Assembly (NCBI RefSeq): GCF_003473485.1
Contig: NC_053045.1
Coordinates: forward strand, 41,458,494-41,522,493
Direction: 5' to 3'
From: Medicago truncatula
Taxonomy: Eukaryota > Streptophyta > Magnoliopsida > Fabales > Fabaceae
Length of the DNA stretch: 64,000 nt
A program made the position numbers and the translations under genes. Below the pieces are notes generated by a model, which did no database searches, was not told the origin of the DNA, and saw only the letters and a program-made list of their open reading frames with translations. Numbering within the stretch: position 1 is the first letter of the stretch; each line of letters opens with the position of its first letter. Below are positions 32,863 to 45,600 of this stretch, in pieces.

Positions 32863-35800
32863 TCACAATGCCAAGAGCATTGTCAAAATAGTAGTGGCAA
32901 AAGACAACAATAAAATAGCTGGCTTGCAATTTAGAATGCCAAAGCTGGATTCTAGTGTTGCTTCACGGAAAGGAGTTACTTCAGCCTCAGGTAACTCACA
33001 TGATGCTCCAAATGTCATGTTTGCCTGTGCAAATCAAAAACCAAAATTCAGTATACGCTAATAACATAGAAGAGAATGAGAGTAACGGCTACAAACCTTG
33101 CAGGAGGCTATGTTTCCACATCCACATACTAGATGGCCATTAGCTACATCAACTGCTTCTGGAGCTCCTCCTCCATCACTCCTCTAAAACATCAATGTGA
33201 CAGAAAAATGTTGATTATTTTTACTAGCATATCACAACAACCTTGCTTTATAAATTGGAAATATCAATTCAAAAGCTAGTTTTAGTTTATCATAAGCTAA
33301 TTAATAATATGCCACCTTGTAGAAATCAACAGCAATGAAATTAGGCCAACGCTTGCCAGCAGCTTGATAGCAAGTGTTGACCATATCAAGCAAAGGAGCT
33401 GAATTATCCTTGCAAGATTGAGTTACATCTGGAAGATCCTTAAAGAAGTTCACTAGGACTAATGATCTTGACGTTGTGTTCATAGACGGTGATTCTGCGC
33501 GATTCGGACATGAACCAGCCTTCATTCCTCCATTTGAATTTCCATCTGCAAAAGTGAAAATTGCACTCTCAAACTCCATTTACCATTTACGGATATACAA
33601 CTGAAATATTGTTACTAACTATGAAGAAATGACATAGATACTGATACCTGACACGTCACAAACACAGGCACTTAGACACAAATAATAGTTTAAATAATGA
33701 AAGTGATTGAATGTAACCGCATGTGTCAATGTCGGTGTTGATATTGGACACCGACATGTGTCAGACACCAAATAGGCAAATACGCCTTCAATTCGAGGTA
33801 TCAGTGCTGCATAGGTTACCAGTACCAAGGTTAACTTAAATTTTTGGAACTTGTACTTACATTGGTTTTCTACTAAATATCGCCACTCATACGCAATCCC
33901 TTCAGAAGCTTCCTTAGCTGCTTTTGAAGTGAAGACTACTAAACGCTGGTTCTTCTGGACCATATCATCTACCGTTGGCCAGTCTCCACCATTTTTCGGC
34001 ATTCGAGATACCGGAAACCAGTATTTTCTCAGCCCAGCAGCATTAAACACCTTTGTTAGGCCTTTTGGTGAAGTAACATAATCCTCGATAATGATAGTAA
34101 CAATCTCTGATGGATTTGCTTCAAGAAATACTTGAATCTCTTTTAGAACATTGATGGCAGGTTGCTGCATTGTTCACATTTTGGATAACTATTATTAATT
34201 ATGAAGTAAAAGCATAACCAGATTTCATATTCACAGAGAAATCAAGCTAAATGTCCAAGATGTGTTACTTACAAAAGCTGTGTAGTTGTAGCATTGGCCA
34301 CCAAATGAGTGACACAGCCAAACATCATTCTCAAAGTCATACAAGTCAAGCATCAATCCTCGTACACCATTCTGAAAGAAAAATGTTAAATATAAGCTTA
34401 AGGTACCAAAAACTGAAATCATTTATATCCTCAAAAGTTGTAATAGCTTAACTTTCTGTTAGGAATTGGACAATTAACAGTTGATAACTTCACTTTGTAA
34501 TATGCATATATTGATCAGTGTAATGAGGTATGTGAATAATCCTCATCAAGTCATTAATTGTGGCCAAGTTATGAAATGAAGTTATTTTTATTGTTTAGGT
34601 CCCGTTTGGATTGACTTAATTTTGAGTTTATACAAAACAACTTATGCAAATTTATAAGCTTCAAGGTATTATTCATAAGTTAGTCAAGGTAGTTTATGAA
34701 AAAACAGCCCACGAATATACAATTTTCGTTAGTGAGAACTTATGAACTAACATAAAAACTTATTCATAAGTTAAAAAATAAGCTAATCCAAACTGGCCCT
34801 AAGTTTGACTTATTTGAGCTTATCTAGTGACATAAGTACTTGTGAGAGTATTTGAGAGAGCTTATGAAAACAAATTGTGACATATCCATAAGTTGTTTTC
34901 AGCTTATTTTCATAAGCTCTCAAAAATAATTTACGAAAACAACTTGTAGATTATATAGAAACGGTTTGATTTTATTTTATCTTTTATTGTAGAACTAACT
35001 TATGCAAAACCATTTATGCTAAAAGCACTTAATTAAGCTGTTCATCCCAACATCATGAAATTACAAGTCTTCACATTTATTTTGCTTATGTTTGAACTTT
35101 GACCAATAAAGTTTCTTCCTAGCTAGATTTGATCACTTCAAAACAATTATCCAAAAACAGATGATGTTATTTATTTAATCGGTCTTCATCAACATGTCCC
35201 AACATGTCATTAAAAAACTACAAACAAGAAAATAGTACCATTTCATACTATGATACTAAGTCTCTAACTAATCCAACAAAACAAGTAATTAACTAATTAA
35301 TTGAACTATTCAACCATGTAAAAAAATCTTAGTTGTTGTTCAGTCAATTTAAAATATAATCTCCCATAATCACACATGCATCACATTCTCGAACTAAACT
35401 ATCATATATAGTGAATTATTATTCTCCAACAACCTAACAACCACTTTCAGACCTTTTCAATTAAAAAACAGAAAGTGGGGACATTGTGTTCTGATGCAAT
35501 ATTCAGAAAGCACAAGCTTAGCTTTCTCGGTAAGAAGGCTCAGACGTAACATAATGAGAGTCACGACAAATGATCATCTAACTAACATATGCTTTAAGTT
35601 TCAATGAGGATTCTTATTCTTTTCACTTTCATTTTTCTCAAATTTAAAACTTTCCTAGAAACAACTAAATATTATATGCTTGAAAATCGAGGCTAAAGAT
35701 AGTTTATAAACACCCATGTTCCTTTAACCACCCAAACATCTTTTACAAATGACAAAACCACGAGGACTTATACAAGACCCAGAGGGGACAATACCTAAAA

Positions 35801-36664
35801 AAATCGGTGTCGTGGATTTGAGATCAGAACACATTATAATCAATGATTTTGGAATTTAATTCATATACACGATCAGTCACTGAAAATGATTTCTAGACAA
35901 TCGATTAAGTTTAACTTTAATCATAACTACTTCTAAAACATATGATCGGTTGTGATTTGTTGACGTTATGTAACTTTTTATCACATCTTATCAAAACTAA
36001 ACTCATAATTTTGTAGGAAAAAAAGGGATAGAAGAGAACATTACATTAAGCTGAGCAGTGATGGTATCTTGCTGATTTGTAGGAGCAAGAATCACAGAAC
36101 CAGTAGCAGATTTCTGACCCAGAAGTGCAAATGAATTATGTGTTGTTAACCATGAATACCGATTAAATGGCAACCCTTTTACCTGTATAAAAACCAATAC
36201 TTTACAATGTTAGGTACCAAACCAACACATTCATAGCACAGGAAAACTTCAAAATGAACATAACAATAATATTAAAAGCAATGAAAGAAACAAAAAGGTG
36301 AGACCTTTGAAGTGGGGTTTGTTGGTTGAATACGAGTGCATCTTGGTCGCACGTTTCCATTTGCAACACATGTCTCACAGTGTAAACCTGAGTTGCAGTT
36401 TTTGTCTGCTAAGCATATTTGTCCTTGCTGCAAAAGGAGGTTTAGCTCAGAGAAGCAAATAGGGTTAACAAAAAAAAAAAAGTGTTAAAATTTAAAAGTA
36501 CTATGTAGTGTACCTTGAGAGCGAGAGAGGAATGGAGAAAAAGCAAAATGGCGAAAAGTGTTGTTACAACAAGAGTTGAATTCTGCAAGAGAGAAAATAG
36601 GTAAAGTGAAGTTTTTATTTTTGAACAGGGGAAAAAGAAGAAGAGAAAATAGAGATACCTTCAT
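32863..36664 (-). CDS. PI-PLC X-domain-like protein, GPI-anchored (At5g67130-like), 9 exons, 405 aa
   Basis: Coding exons on the minus strand: 36664-36659, 36582-36514, 36427-36305, 36182-36045, 34371-34273, 34164-33861, 33545-33316, 33183-33097, 33024-32863. All have GT-AG borders and phases join into 405 codons plus stop. The first coding exon is only ATGAAG. A signal peptide follows ([20 protein letters not shown]), then a Cys-rich segment ([16 protein letters not shown]). The PI-PLC X fold then carries both expected histidines, H81 in SWLTTHNS and H133 in DVWLCHS, and the acidic [10 protein letters not shown] strand. A second Cys region ([10 protein letters not shown]) and a hydrophobic C-terminus ([16 protein letters not shown]) suggest a GPI anchor at the plasma membrane or wall. 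These plant proteins lack the C2, EF-hand and Y domains of eukaryotic PLC; the enzymatic substrate is unproven. Large intron 4 contains a MITE. Confidence 0.9.
34598..34799. mobile_element. Intronic TIR element (MITE) in the PLC-like gene
   Basis: GGTCCCGTTTGGATTGACTT on the left is complementary to AAGCTAATCCAAACTGGCCC on the right with a few mismatches. A related inverted phrase set (AGCTTATGAAAACAAATTGT .. ATTTTCATAAGCTCTC) continues to about 34960, hinting at a second nested or composite copy. Located in the intron between exons 4 and 5. Confidence 0.5.
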
Positions 36665-36930
36665 GATTTGGTTTGTGGAGAAAATGTAGTAAATTGGAAG
36701 GTAAGGTAGTAATAATGGCAATATATATGTGACAGTTATAAAGAAAGGAGAAATGAATGCGAAATTTGAATTTGTGTAGCACAGGTGTGAAACCTATGAA
36801 CAAGACGTGTGAGCATAAACCAGTGCCCTTCTAGGGTGGACCGGGTTATTTAGGAGAAATACATACATACATATATATATATATATTTTTTTTTTTTAAA
36901 ATTTATCATGACCACTTTTTTTAATAATAA

Positions 36931-37056
36931 GCGTTGAGCATAGCTAAGTTGGTAAGACAATGCATTATTTTATGTAGGGGTCGAGGTTCGAATCTCGGAC
37001 ATCCAATTTATTCATTTTATAAGGTGAATTTCAACCACTAGACTACCTAAAAAAAA
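36931..37056 (+). mobile_element. tRNA-derived SINE, second copy
   Basis: TAGCTAAGTTGGTAAGAC (A-box region) and GAGGTTCGAATCTC (B box) are followed by the family ending CAACCACTAGACTACCT and A10. It shares its body with the SINE at 31500-31640. No convincing target duplication was found. It lies just upstream of the PLC-like gene's start. Confidence 0.7.
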
Positions 37057-37454
37057 ATATATCATAAATATGTGAGGAGTCTAAAGATCGAATTTGATCC
37101 ATACAATACCCCTGTGATATGCTCACCGAAACATGGTGAAATATATGTTTTTTTTAACAACCCAAAACACAGTGAAATATATGTTATTGTGCGACAAATG
37201 CATTTTGAGGCCTTTTCAATTTAAAGTTTGTATTGTACCAAAAAAAAAATATTTAAAGTTTGTATCCGATTAATCTTCTTAATTTTAGATTAGTCATTTT
37301 TGTCAAATTTATCATTTTTAAGTCAATTTAGTTCTTTAGTTTTTTTCCTTGTAAGAATTTTATTTATTTTTTTTATCAAAGATTTTATCATATATAGAAA
37401 ATTACATATGATTTAAAGAATAGGGTGCACGTTTTTACTCACATAAATGACCTA

Positions 37455-38008
37455 TCTATTATCTATATAAGAAAACAAATGCCTATCAAAAATGCACAAC
37501 TGTCCCTCCTTCTACATTTTTAACTGCACTGTAAGTTCACTTTATTGAAGGATAACATGGTAATAAAATTTGAAATGGGAGAACCCTGAGTTTTTTACCA
37601 CACTGTGACATTTCTAACCTCTTCATTACACTATTGATTCACTTTTATTTAAGGTTAAATGTGTAACATAAGGTATCATTGTTTCACTCTGATTGATTTT
37701 TTCTAACTACGACATTTCTACCCTTTTAGCATCTATTATCTATATAAGAAAACAAATGCCTATCAAAAATGCACAACTGTCCCTCCTTCTACATTTTTAA
37801 CTGCACTGTAAGTTCACTTTATTGAAGGATAACATGGTAATAAAATTTGAAATGGGAGAACCCTGAGTTTTTTACCACACTGTGACATTTCTAACCTCTT
37901 CATTACACTATTGATTCACTTTTATTTAAGGTTAAATGTGTAACATAAGGTATCATTGTTTCACTCTGATTGATTTTTTCTAACTACGACATTTCTACCC
38001 TTTTAGCA
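37455..38008 (+). repeat. Tandem duplication (2 x 277 bp) of the Helitron 5' terminus
   Basis: 37455-37731 and 37732-38008 show no difference by eye along their full length. Each begins with the terminal TCTATTATCTATATAAGAAA. The junction shares ATCTA with the sequence following copy 2 (ATCTACC), a 5-bp microhomology that could have produced the duplication. Confidence 0.85.
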
Positions 38009-39067
38009 TCTACCAAGTGCAAAATAAGAAGGAGGTTGAATTTGTAAATAGTAAGGGATTGCATGGTTTCAGGGTATTGTGCTGACAAAGCCTTCTATTG
38101 TCCAACGGATAAATTGAATACAGTCTATTACCCGCTCAAATCAACGCTATCAATCTGAGGGGTGGTATTACTTCTTTTTCTCTCAAAACTTCTTCATACT
38201 CTTTATCTCATAACTTCTTCACTCTTTCTCTCAATACAAACTCTTGCAAGGTTCAACTTTTTCACTTCTCAACAGGTAATTCTTAATCAGTAATGCATCT
38301 ATTTTCATCAATTTTTCAATTCTTCTTATGTTATAACAGATCGATTGACAGGCTGTTTAAAATGGGATTTACAAATTTTGTTCCAATACTTCAATTTGTT
38401 TATTTGTTTTGGTTATGTTTATTGTGAATTTAGGGATATTTATCTAAGAGCTATTATGAATTGTGAATTTATGGTTAGATTTTTTTTATTTTCATTGTTT
38501 GTTTTGATTATTTGGTTTGATTATTTTTCCAAACTTTTGATGTTTTGTATCACTTCATGCTCGTGATTTGTGTTTTTTCACTTCAAGGTTCTATTTTTAT
38601 TAAGATTCAATACCAAAAATAAGTTTTTCTTTTGTTGATTTTCAATACTGATGTGTTTAAAATCATGAAAAAGGATTTTTTAGTTGATTCTGTTTGTATT
38701 TTTTTCCAAAATCTTAGATGTTTTGTATCACTTCATGCTCTTAGTTGTGATGTGTTTAAGTTTCAGAAAAAGGTTGTGTTTTTTTTATGGGTTTTTAGTT
38801 GTCATGTCTTTAAAATCATGAAAAAGGATTTTTTTTTTTTTTGCTGATTTTGAGTTGTCATTTTTTTGTGCACTTCAAGTATGTTTAGCATCTTTAAAAG
38901 GGCAAACAGAAAAGAATAATAATCTACATGCCTAGCCATCTTAATCAAACGGTTTGGTTAACAAAAAAAACCAGCCTAGCCATTTTTATGTTTATAGCAT
39001 TAGTAGAACTGTCAATACAAGGTTATTGTTTTATTATGGACTTAATTTTGTTGTTTATCTATGAAGA
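38009..39067 (+). promoter_or_regulatory. Helitron-internal promoter and leader of the RPA-like gene
   Basis: No coding domain. CT-rich leader-like sequence at 38170-38270 ends TCTCAACAG|GTAATTC, a possible 5'-UTR donor. Further down, phrases with GTTTAAAATCATGAAAAAGG and TGTTTTGTATCACTTCATGC are repeated two or three times (38540-38830), suggesting internal short duplications. The exact transcription start cannot be set. Confidence 0.4.
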
Positions 39068-41633
39068 ATGGAAGATGATGAAGAGGTCGCTCGTGGTTTT
39101 GATAAGATAACAGACATTGATCAGAGTAAAGATGTGTGGGTCCTTGCTGTGAGGATTGTTGATCTTTGGCCGGTTATTGGCAAATACAAAAGTGAAAGTC
39201 TTGAAATGATCATTAAGGATGCTGAAGTAGGCTTTTCTTTTCAGTCTATTTCATTCTTTCAATAACTTCATTTCAATATCGCTTTACTGACTACTTCAAA
39301 ATTTACAACCATACAGGCTGATGTAATTCATATTACGCTCCCTAAAGAATTTCTCAATGCATTTAAACCTCAGCTGTTTTTGAACCAAACTTATGAAATG
39401 GAGAACTTTAAGGTGAGCAACAATGACAGCGTTGTCAAGGCCTGTGATCATCGATTTAGACTCACAATCACAGGTGCCACTGTCATTAGCAAGCAAGATT
39501 TTCCAGACATCCCTATGGCATCCTTCAACTTCAAGGACTTTGGTGAAGTCCTGGATGGTAAATACAGGCCAGATTTGGTGGTTGGTGAGTATTTCGCTTC
39601 AATGATACCCTTTACGTTTCAATTTATCCGATTTCTGATATATGTTTTTGCTAATCATAAGATGTCATTGGAGCCTTTCAAGATGTGACAAATACTAACA
39701 GGGGAAATGGGAGATTAAGATCAATTACTTTTACCCTCAAAGATGCTAGGTAAATAAATTGAATTACTCATCTATTGAATATGTTGGCTTATTTTAAATT
39801 TACATATGCAATATAGCAGTACTATTGTTCTTGACTGTTGCTTCACATGTGCTTTGATAGTGGCAATATTCTTCATTGTTGCTTGTGGGATGACCATGCC
39901 AAGCTGTGTGCCGATGAATTCGACAAATTTGATGGAACTCAACCTCAACCATTTGTTATACTTGTCAAACATGCAAGGGTTAAGCCGGAACAAGGTACCT
40001 ACATATTTATCAATTCGTTCAAATATTTTCATCTAAGATATTCGACCAATTGGTAACCTAAAAAGATAATTATTTGCAGCTCCTTACCCACTTTGCTTCA
40101 CAAATACTTGGGATGGAACTCGAGTTATGTTCAATCCACCTTTACTAGATGTTGCGCTGTTCAAAGAGAAGTATGTTTCAATATTTTGTATCCCGTACAT
40201 GCTCAATATTTTGTGAATCTTTTATATTGCTTGATTTATGTTTGTTTTGACTTAGGTTTAAAGATCTTCCATCAGATGCTCTTTCCTTATCTCAAACTGC
40301 TTCCCAATACAGTCAGGCCTCCCAATTTTCACAAAATACTGATATAATGTCTAATGCCAAATTTCTTAGTCTTGCTGAGATTTCTAATATCAGTCAGGTA
40401 CTTTTTCAGCACTATTATCTTCTGAACTACTATCCATATTTTATTCTTTCTCACAGTTATAGACTTTTGAGTACAGGAGTTGTCATGTGTCACCGTTGCC
40501 GAAATCATAAAGTTAAATGCTACAAGACATGGTTGGACTTATGATGGATGCAACCAATGCACTAGAAGTGTCAAGCTTGAAGGTGATAAGTGGATGTGTT
40601 ATCATAAACATAAAAATGATGAGCCATTGCCAAGGTATGGTGTATTGAAATATCACAGCCAATTAATGATTTATCACTGCTCATTTTCATAATGCACTGT
40701 GAATTCTACAGACTTTTTTTAACAATAGTATATTGACTATAATCCATTGTTCTTAATCTATTAGATACAAGGTTGAAGTCACTGCTGTTCATAAGGAAGA
40801 AAAAATCAGATTCATCTTCTGGGATGACTTGTCTGCTTCCATACTCAAGATTTCTGCTGCCGAGCTGAGGAAAAAGATGGTTAGGGTGAGTGCTGCATTA
40901 TGTTGCAACATTGTTTTCCTATATTATGCATGAATATTGCTTTTATTCATCCATGTTTAATCTTTAAGTCATATACACTAGGCTGGTCATACCAATCCAC
41001 GCACGTATCCAAAAACTCTTGATAAATTGCTACAGAAGAAGAAGGTTTTTAAAATTAAAGCGCTGCCAGGAGGAAATCCATGTTCGGTTCTCCAAGTTAG
41101 TGACAGTGAACCACTTCTGGCAAATCTGGAGAAACAATTTGGTTTGGTCGAGGTAAAATCTATACACATTTATGTATATTTCAATCCACTTTCAAAGTAT
41201 TTACAATTATTTACACTTCCTCATTTCCATACAGGCATCTTCAAGTAAGGAACCTCTTGGACTTGAGATGGCCGATATTGGAACTTCGAGTAAGCAAAGT
41301 GTCAGTCTTGGTTTTCTAGAGTTGTCATCCAAGGATACTTCTATGGTTGCTGTTGTAAGTCCCTACATCATATACATCTTTCTATCCCTCCTATATAGTA
41401 TTAGTTGTGTGATCAGAATTTTGATTTCCATTCTCACTATTGTACAGGAGTCTCTTTGCGGAGAAAACGATCTAAGTGTAACTTCTTCTACTCCTCCGGC
41501 CAAAAGACTCTCCATGGATGACACTGATTCTGAAGTCGTACCTGCTACACAAGATGTGCAGCCTACTCAACGTTCAACTACCAAAGTTACTAAGCCTCCA
41601 AGGAATACCAAAACTCCAAAGACCGAGCGCTAG
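39068..41633 (+). CDS. Helitron-borne replication protein A 70-kDa-like ssDNA-binding protein, 11 exons, 545 aa
   Basis: Exons: 39068-39226, 39317-39584, 39662-39749, 39861-39994, 40080-40170, 40256-40397, 40477-40634, 40765-40885, 40982-41152, 41235-41354, 41448-41633. All phases agree and give 545 codons without a stop. OB-fold stretches occupy roughly residues 15-235 (KDVWVLAVRIVDLWPV, YRPDLVVDVIGAFQDV, ILHCCLWDDHAKLC). A Ser/Gln-rich linker follows (about 250-280), then the C-terminal OB-fold with a zinc-finger-like C320, C323, C336, H338/H340 set in YDGCNQC..KWMCYHK. The tail is Lys/Thr/Pro-rich (TKVTKPPRNTKTPKTER). It presumably coats single-stranded DNA produced during Helitron replication. 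It resembles host RPA1 but is shorter. The same family left a fragment in the Helitron at 2753-6696. Confidence 0.87.
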
Positions 41634-42669
41634 ATGTTTTCCTCATATGTGTTCTATCAAGAACCACACAGGCTGATATTTATGACATTACTATAATGCC
41701 ACCTTTTGGACTATAAACTATGTTTAACTTTGATATTTTGTTGGTTGAATGTCTTGAGGAACCCCTCATGGAACTCAATTATCCTTTATTATCTTATCTA
41801 TTACCTACTCAGACAATTACCTTACTAATATTTCAGCTTCAATGTTGGTTGAATGCCACTCAACTCATTCATGACTATTATTTACCATCAATCTTATATA
41901 TTCTCACTGTGTCAATGTTTATATATGTTACTGCATGATTGATTATGCGCTAATCTCACTTTTAAGGAAAATGTTGAACCAATTATATTGAAAATTCATC
42001 ATATTGTCCTCTTAAATGAGATGTAAAATTCAAATTACCATAAATAACCTATTTCACTAACAACCCTACCTTAATTCTGGAATAATCACTTCATTCCCTA
42101 CAATTTCAACTCTTTATGATGCAGTTTGTTAGTCAATAAATAATCACTTTACTCTAGCTCCATTCTCCTAGGACTTCTTAAGTACATACTACAAAGGTAA
42201 CATACTTACTTTATCTTCCAAACTATTATAATATTATCACATTTGCTAATTACCACTTTTTCCTTTCTCATTTTCAAACTAGGAGTCCAAATATTACTTT
42301 ACAGCACTGATGTGACAGTAGCAGACTAACAAAGGATCTATAACCACACTAGCTATTTTTTCCTAGGACTTCTCAAGTACATGCTAAAAAGGTAATTCAT
42401 TTATCTTGCAATGTATTATAATATTATAAAACTTACTAATGACTTCTTTTAACTTTTTCACTTTCAAATTTTGGATTCAAATTTCATTTTTAAGTTGGAG
42501 GGAAGCCACTTTTCGTTTCAAATTTCATTTGAAATTTTTACCTTCTTTTCCATTTCAAAATACAGGATAAGTGCACAACTTCATAAAACACCTTCTTATT
42601 TTAGCTTAAGTAATACCATTATCATATTGCATTATCTTTCTCAACTTCTGAAATTAACTATACTTCTCA
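41634..42669 (+). other. Spacer between RPA-like and Rep/helicase genes
   Basis: No coding domain. The phrase TCCTAGGACTTCTTAAGTAC..CTACAAAGGTAA near 42170 recurs as TCCTAGGACTTCTCAAGTAC..CTAAAAAGGTAA near 42361, a diverged direct repeat of about 190-bp period that probably contains the helicase promoter. The sequence before 42670 has no recognisable TATA box within 40 bp. Confidence 0.4.
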
Positions 42670-45600
42670 ATGGAGGATGAAGATGATACAACAAGAAAGA
42701 ATAAAGCATCTTTAAGAAGATTGAGAAGAACAAATTATCTGAAACAAAGGATCCAAAAGAGAGCCAAGCTTGACATCAATGTTACAATCCAACGTACCCC
42801 TTTTGCTAATATCACTAACAATAATCTTCAATCAAATTTGCAGCAATCAAAACAAGGCAAAAAAACTAATCGGACTACTCAAATCACTCCTTCAACCAGT
42901 AACTACACTCCTAAACATCCATTTAACATAAACATTCCAAACATGTATCGTGATTCTTTTGGTGTCATTGGTTCTGTGATAAACAGTAACATTCAGACAC
43001 CAATGGGGAACCAACCTGTTTTTTCACTTAATGACAACACACCTCCACTTAGGCCAATATCATTGTTCAACAGAATACCTTATGACATAAATACCAACGG
43101 AAAAACACCGCTGCCAACACCAAACATTTTTTATCCTGAAACTCTTCCAAATTACACACAGCCAACGTCATCAACTAATTTTCAAATGCCCAAAAGAACT
43201 CCAAAGTTATTGAATCAACAAGGAGTAAACTTGATGAACAGGTTTTCTGAAGTTGACACAGACAAAGCTTCATCTTCAGGAGTCAATGATCAAATACCAA
43301 ATCCAATTGGAAGTTCTGATGATGATACAAGTTCTATTGATACTGAAGAACAAGCAGCCTTCATGTCACATCATGAATCTGAATCTAACAGCAGTGAAGA
43401 TGAAGATGAGGTTATGTCAATCAATAACAATACACAACTTCCAAATTTAGAAGCAGGTAATGTTATCAATATCCGTTGTTACAACAACCTCATTATTATC
43501 TTTTATATGCAATATAACTTTAACAACTATTTATTATTATCTCAGGTTATTCTGATATTGGTGATCCTTCTTTTGAATGTCGTAAATGTGGTGCATGCAT
43601 GTGGTACCAAGAACGTAGGAGGAAGTCAAGAGAAAGTTCTAATCCTGAGTTTGGAATGTGTTGTGGCAATGGAAAAATTCAAATACCTTTCTTGCCAACA
43701 CCTCCTCCGTTATTAAATGATCTTATGTTCAACAATTATTCAACTGAAAGCAAACAATTTAATCAGAACATAAGATTATATAATAGCATGTTTGCATTCA
43801 GCTCACCTGGATTTAAGGTTGATAAGGGAGTTATACCAGGGAGAGGTCCACCAACTATCAGAATTCAAGGCCAATCATGTCACCGAATGGGAAGTATGAT
43901 TCCTGCTGCTGGAAAGACTCCAAAATTTGCACAGCTGTATATATTTGATACAGATAATGAATTGCAAAATAGAGTTCAAGGGATAAGGTATAATTTTCAG
44001 AAAATTTTCTATCTTTTTAGTTTTCAATGTATTTTATTAATTCAATGTATAAATTAAACCACCCTTATGTTTCAGGAATCCTAATCTCAATATGCAAACT
44101 GTGTCAAAGTTGCAACAGATGCTTGATGACACCAACTGCCATGCTAAATCGTTTAGGAAAGCTCGTGATAGATTAAGGCAAGGCAATGTTGAGAACTTAA
44201 AGTTAAAGCTCATATCAGATAGAACAACTGATGGAAGGATTTATAATCAACCTACTGTCTCTGAAGTAGCAGCTTTGATAGTAGGTGATGTTGACTCTGC
44301 AGCAAGAAGAGATATAATTATGGAGAGGCAAAGTGGTCGTTTAGAAAGAATTGATGAGTTCCATCCAGCATATCTTGCATATCAATATCCGCTGTTGTTT
44401 CCTTATGGTGAAGATGGATATAGAGATGATGTTCTTCACCGAGGCATCGTTGCAGGTAAACAATCAAAGATGGATCGACTAACAATAAGAGAATGGTTAA
44501 CATTTAGACTTCAATCAAGGAAAACAGAAGCTATGACAATATTGTGTGCAAGGAGGTTATTTCAGCAGTTTTTGGTAGATTGTTTTACAATGATGGAGGC
44601 TGATAGATTGAAATGGTTGAGGAAAAACCAGTCCAAGTTAAGAGTTGGGAAATACAGAAGTTTGAGTAACAACCAAGGCAATGTAGATGGCCAGACTAAA
44701 AAGCAGGGTAAGAGAGTTGTATTGCCGTCAAGTTATGTTGGTGGTCGTAGGTATATGGATCAACTTTATTTTGATGGTATGGCCATTTCAAGTGATGTTG
44801 GGTTTCCCGATTTATTTATCACTTTCACGTGCAATCCAAGTTGGCCTGAAATACAACGCTTTGTTGGTGCAAAGGGTTTGAAACCACACGACCGACCAGA
44901 CATCATAGCAAGAGTTTTCAAAATTAAGTTTGATGAACTTCTCAATGATTTGACAAAAAAACATATCCTTGGCAAAGTAGTTGCATGTAAGTTTTATTTC
45001 TATATATCTCAGTAACTTTCAAAGTTTATTCTATAAACACTGACATAGTTGATTATTCTTTTTCCTATAGATATGTACACAATTGAGTTTCAAAAGAGAG
45101 GACTACCGCATGCTCATATTCTTATATTCTTGCACCCTTCCAGTAAGTATCCTACACCAGATCACATTAATCAGATAATTTCTGCTGAGATACCACACCC
45201 TGAGAATGATAGAGAACTGTACAAATTAGTTGGCACTCATATGATGCATGGACCATGTGGTTTAGCAAAACCATCATCCCCTTGCATGAAAAAAAAAAGA
45301 TAAATGTTCCAAGTTTTTCCCGAAAAAGTTTCAGGCAACCACAGTTGTTGATCATGAAGGTTATCCTGTGTACAGAAGAAGGGATAATGGTAGGCAAATT
45401 ATTAAAAATGGAATCAGCTTGGATAACAGATATGTTGTGCCACACAATCCATATTTATTGATGAAATATCAAGCTCATATAAATATGGAATGGTGTAATC
45501 AATCAAGTTCAATCAAATACTTATTCAAATATATTAACAAAGGATATGATAGAATCACTGCTGCAGTCGTTTCCGATGGCTCAAGTCAATCCAATGTAAA

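Noticed and set aside
33619-33860. Extension of the PLC exon-6 frame beyond 33861
   Set aside because: It reads into intron sequence after a clear GT donor; exon 7 continues the conserved protein at 33545.
38345-39110. Short hydrophobic plus-strand frames before the RPA-like gene
   Set aside because: They are T-rich leader sequence of the Helitron with internal short duplications; none joins in phase to the RPA exons.
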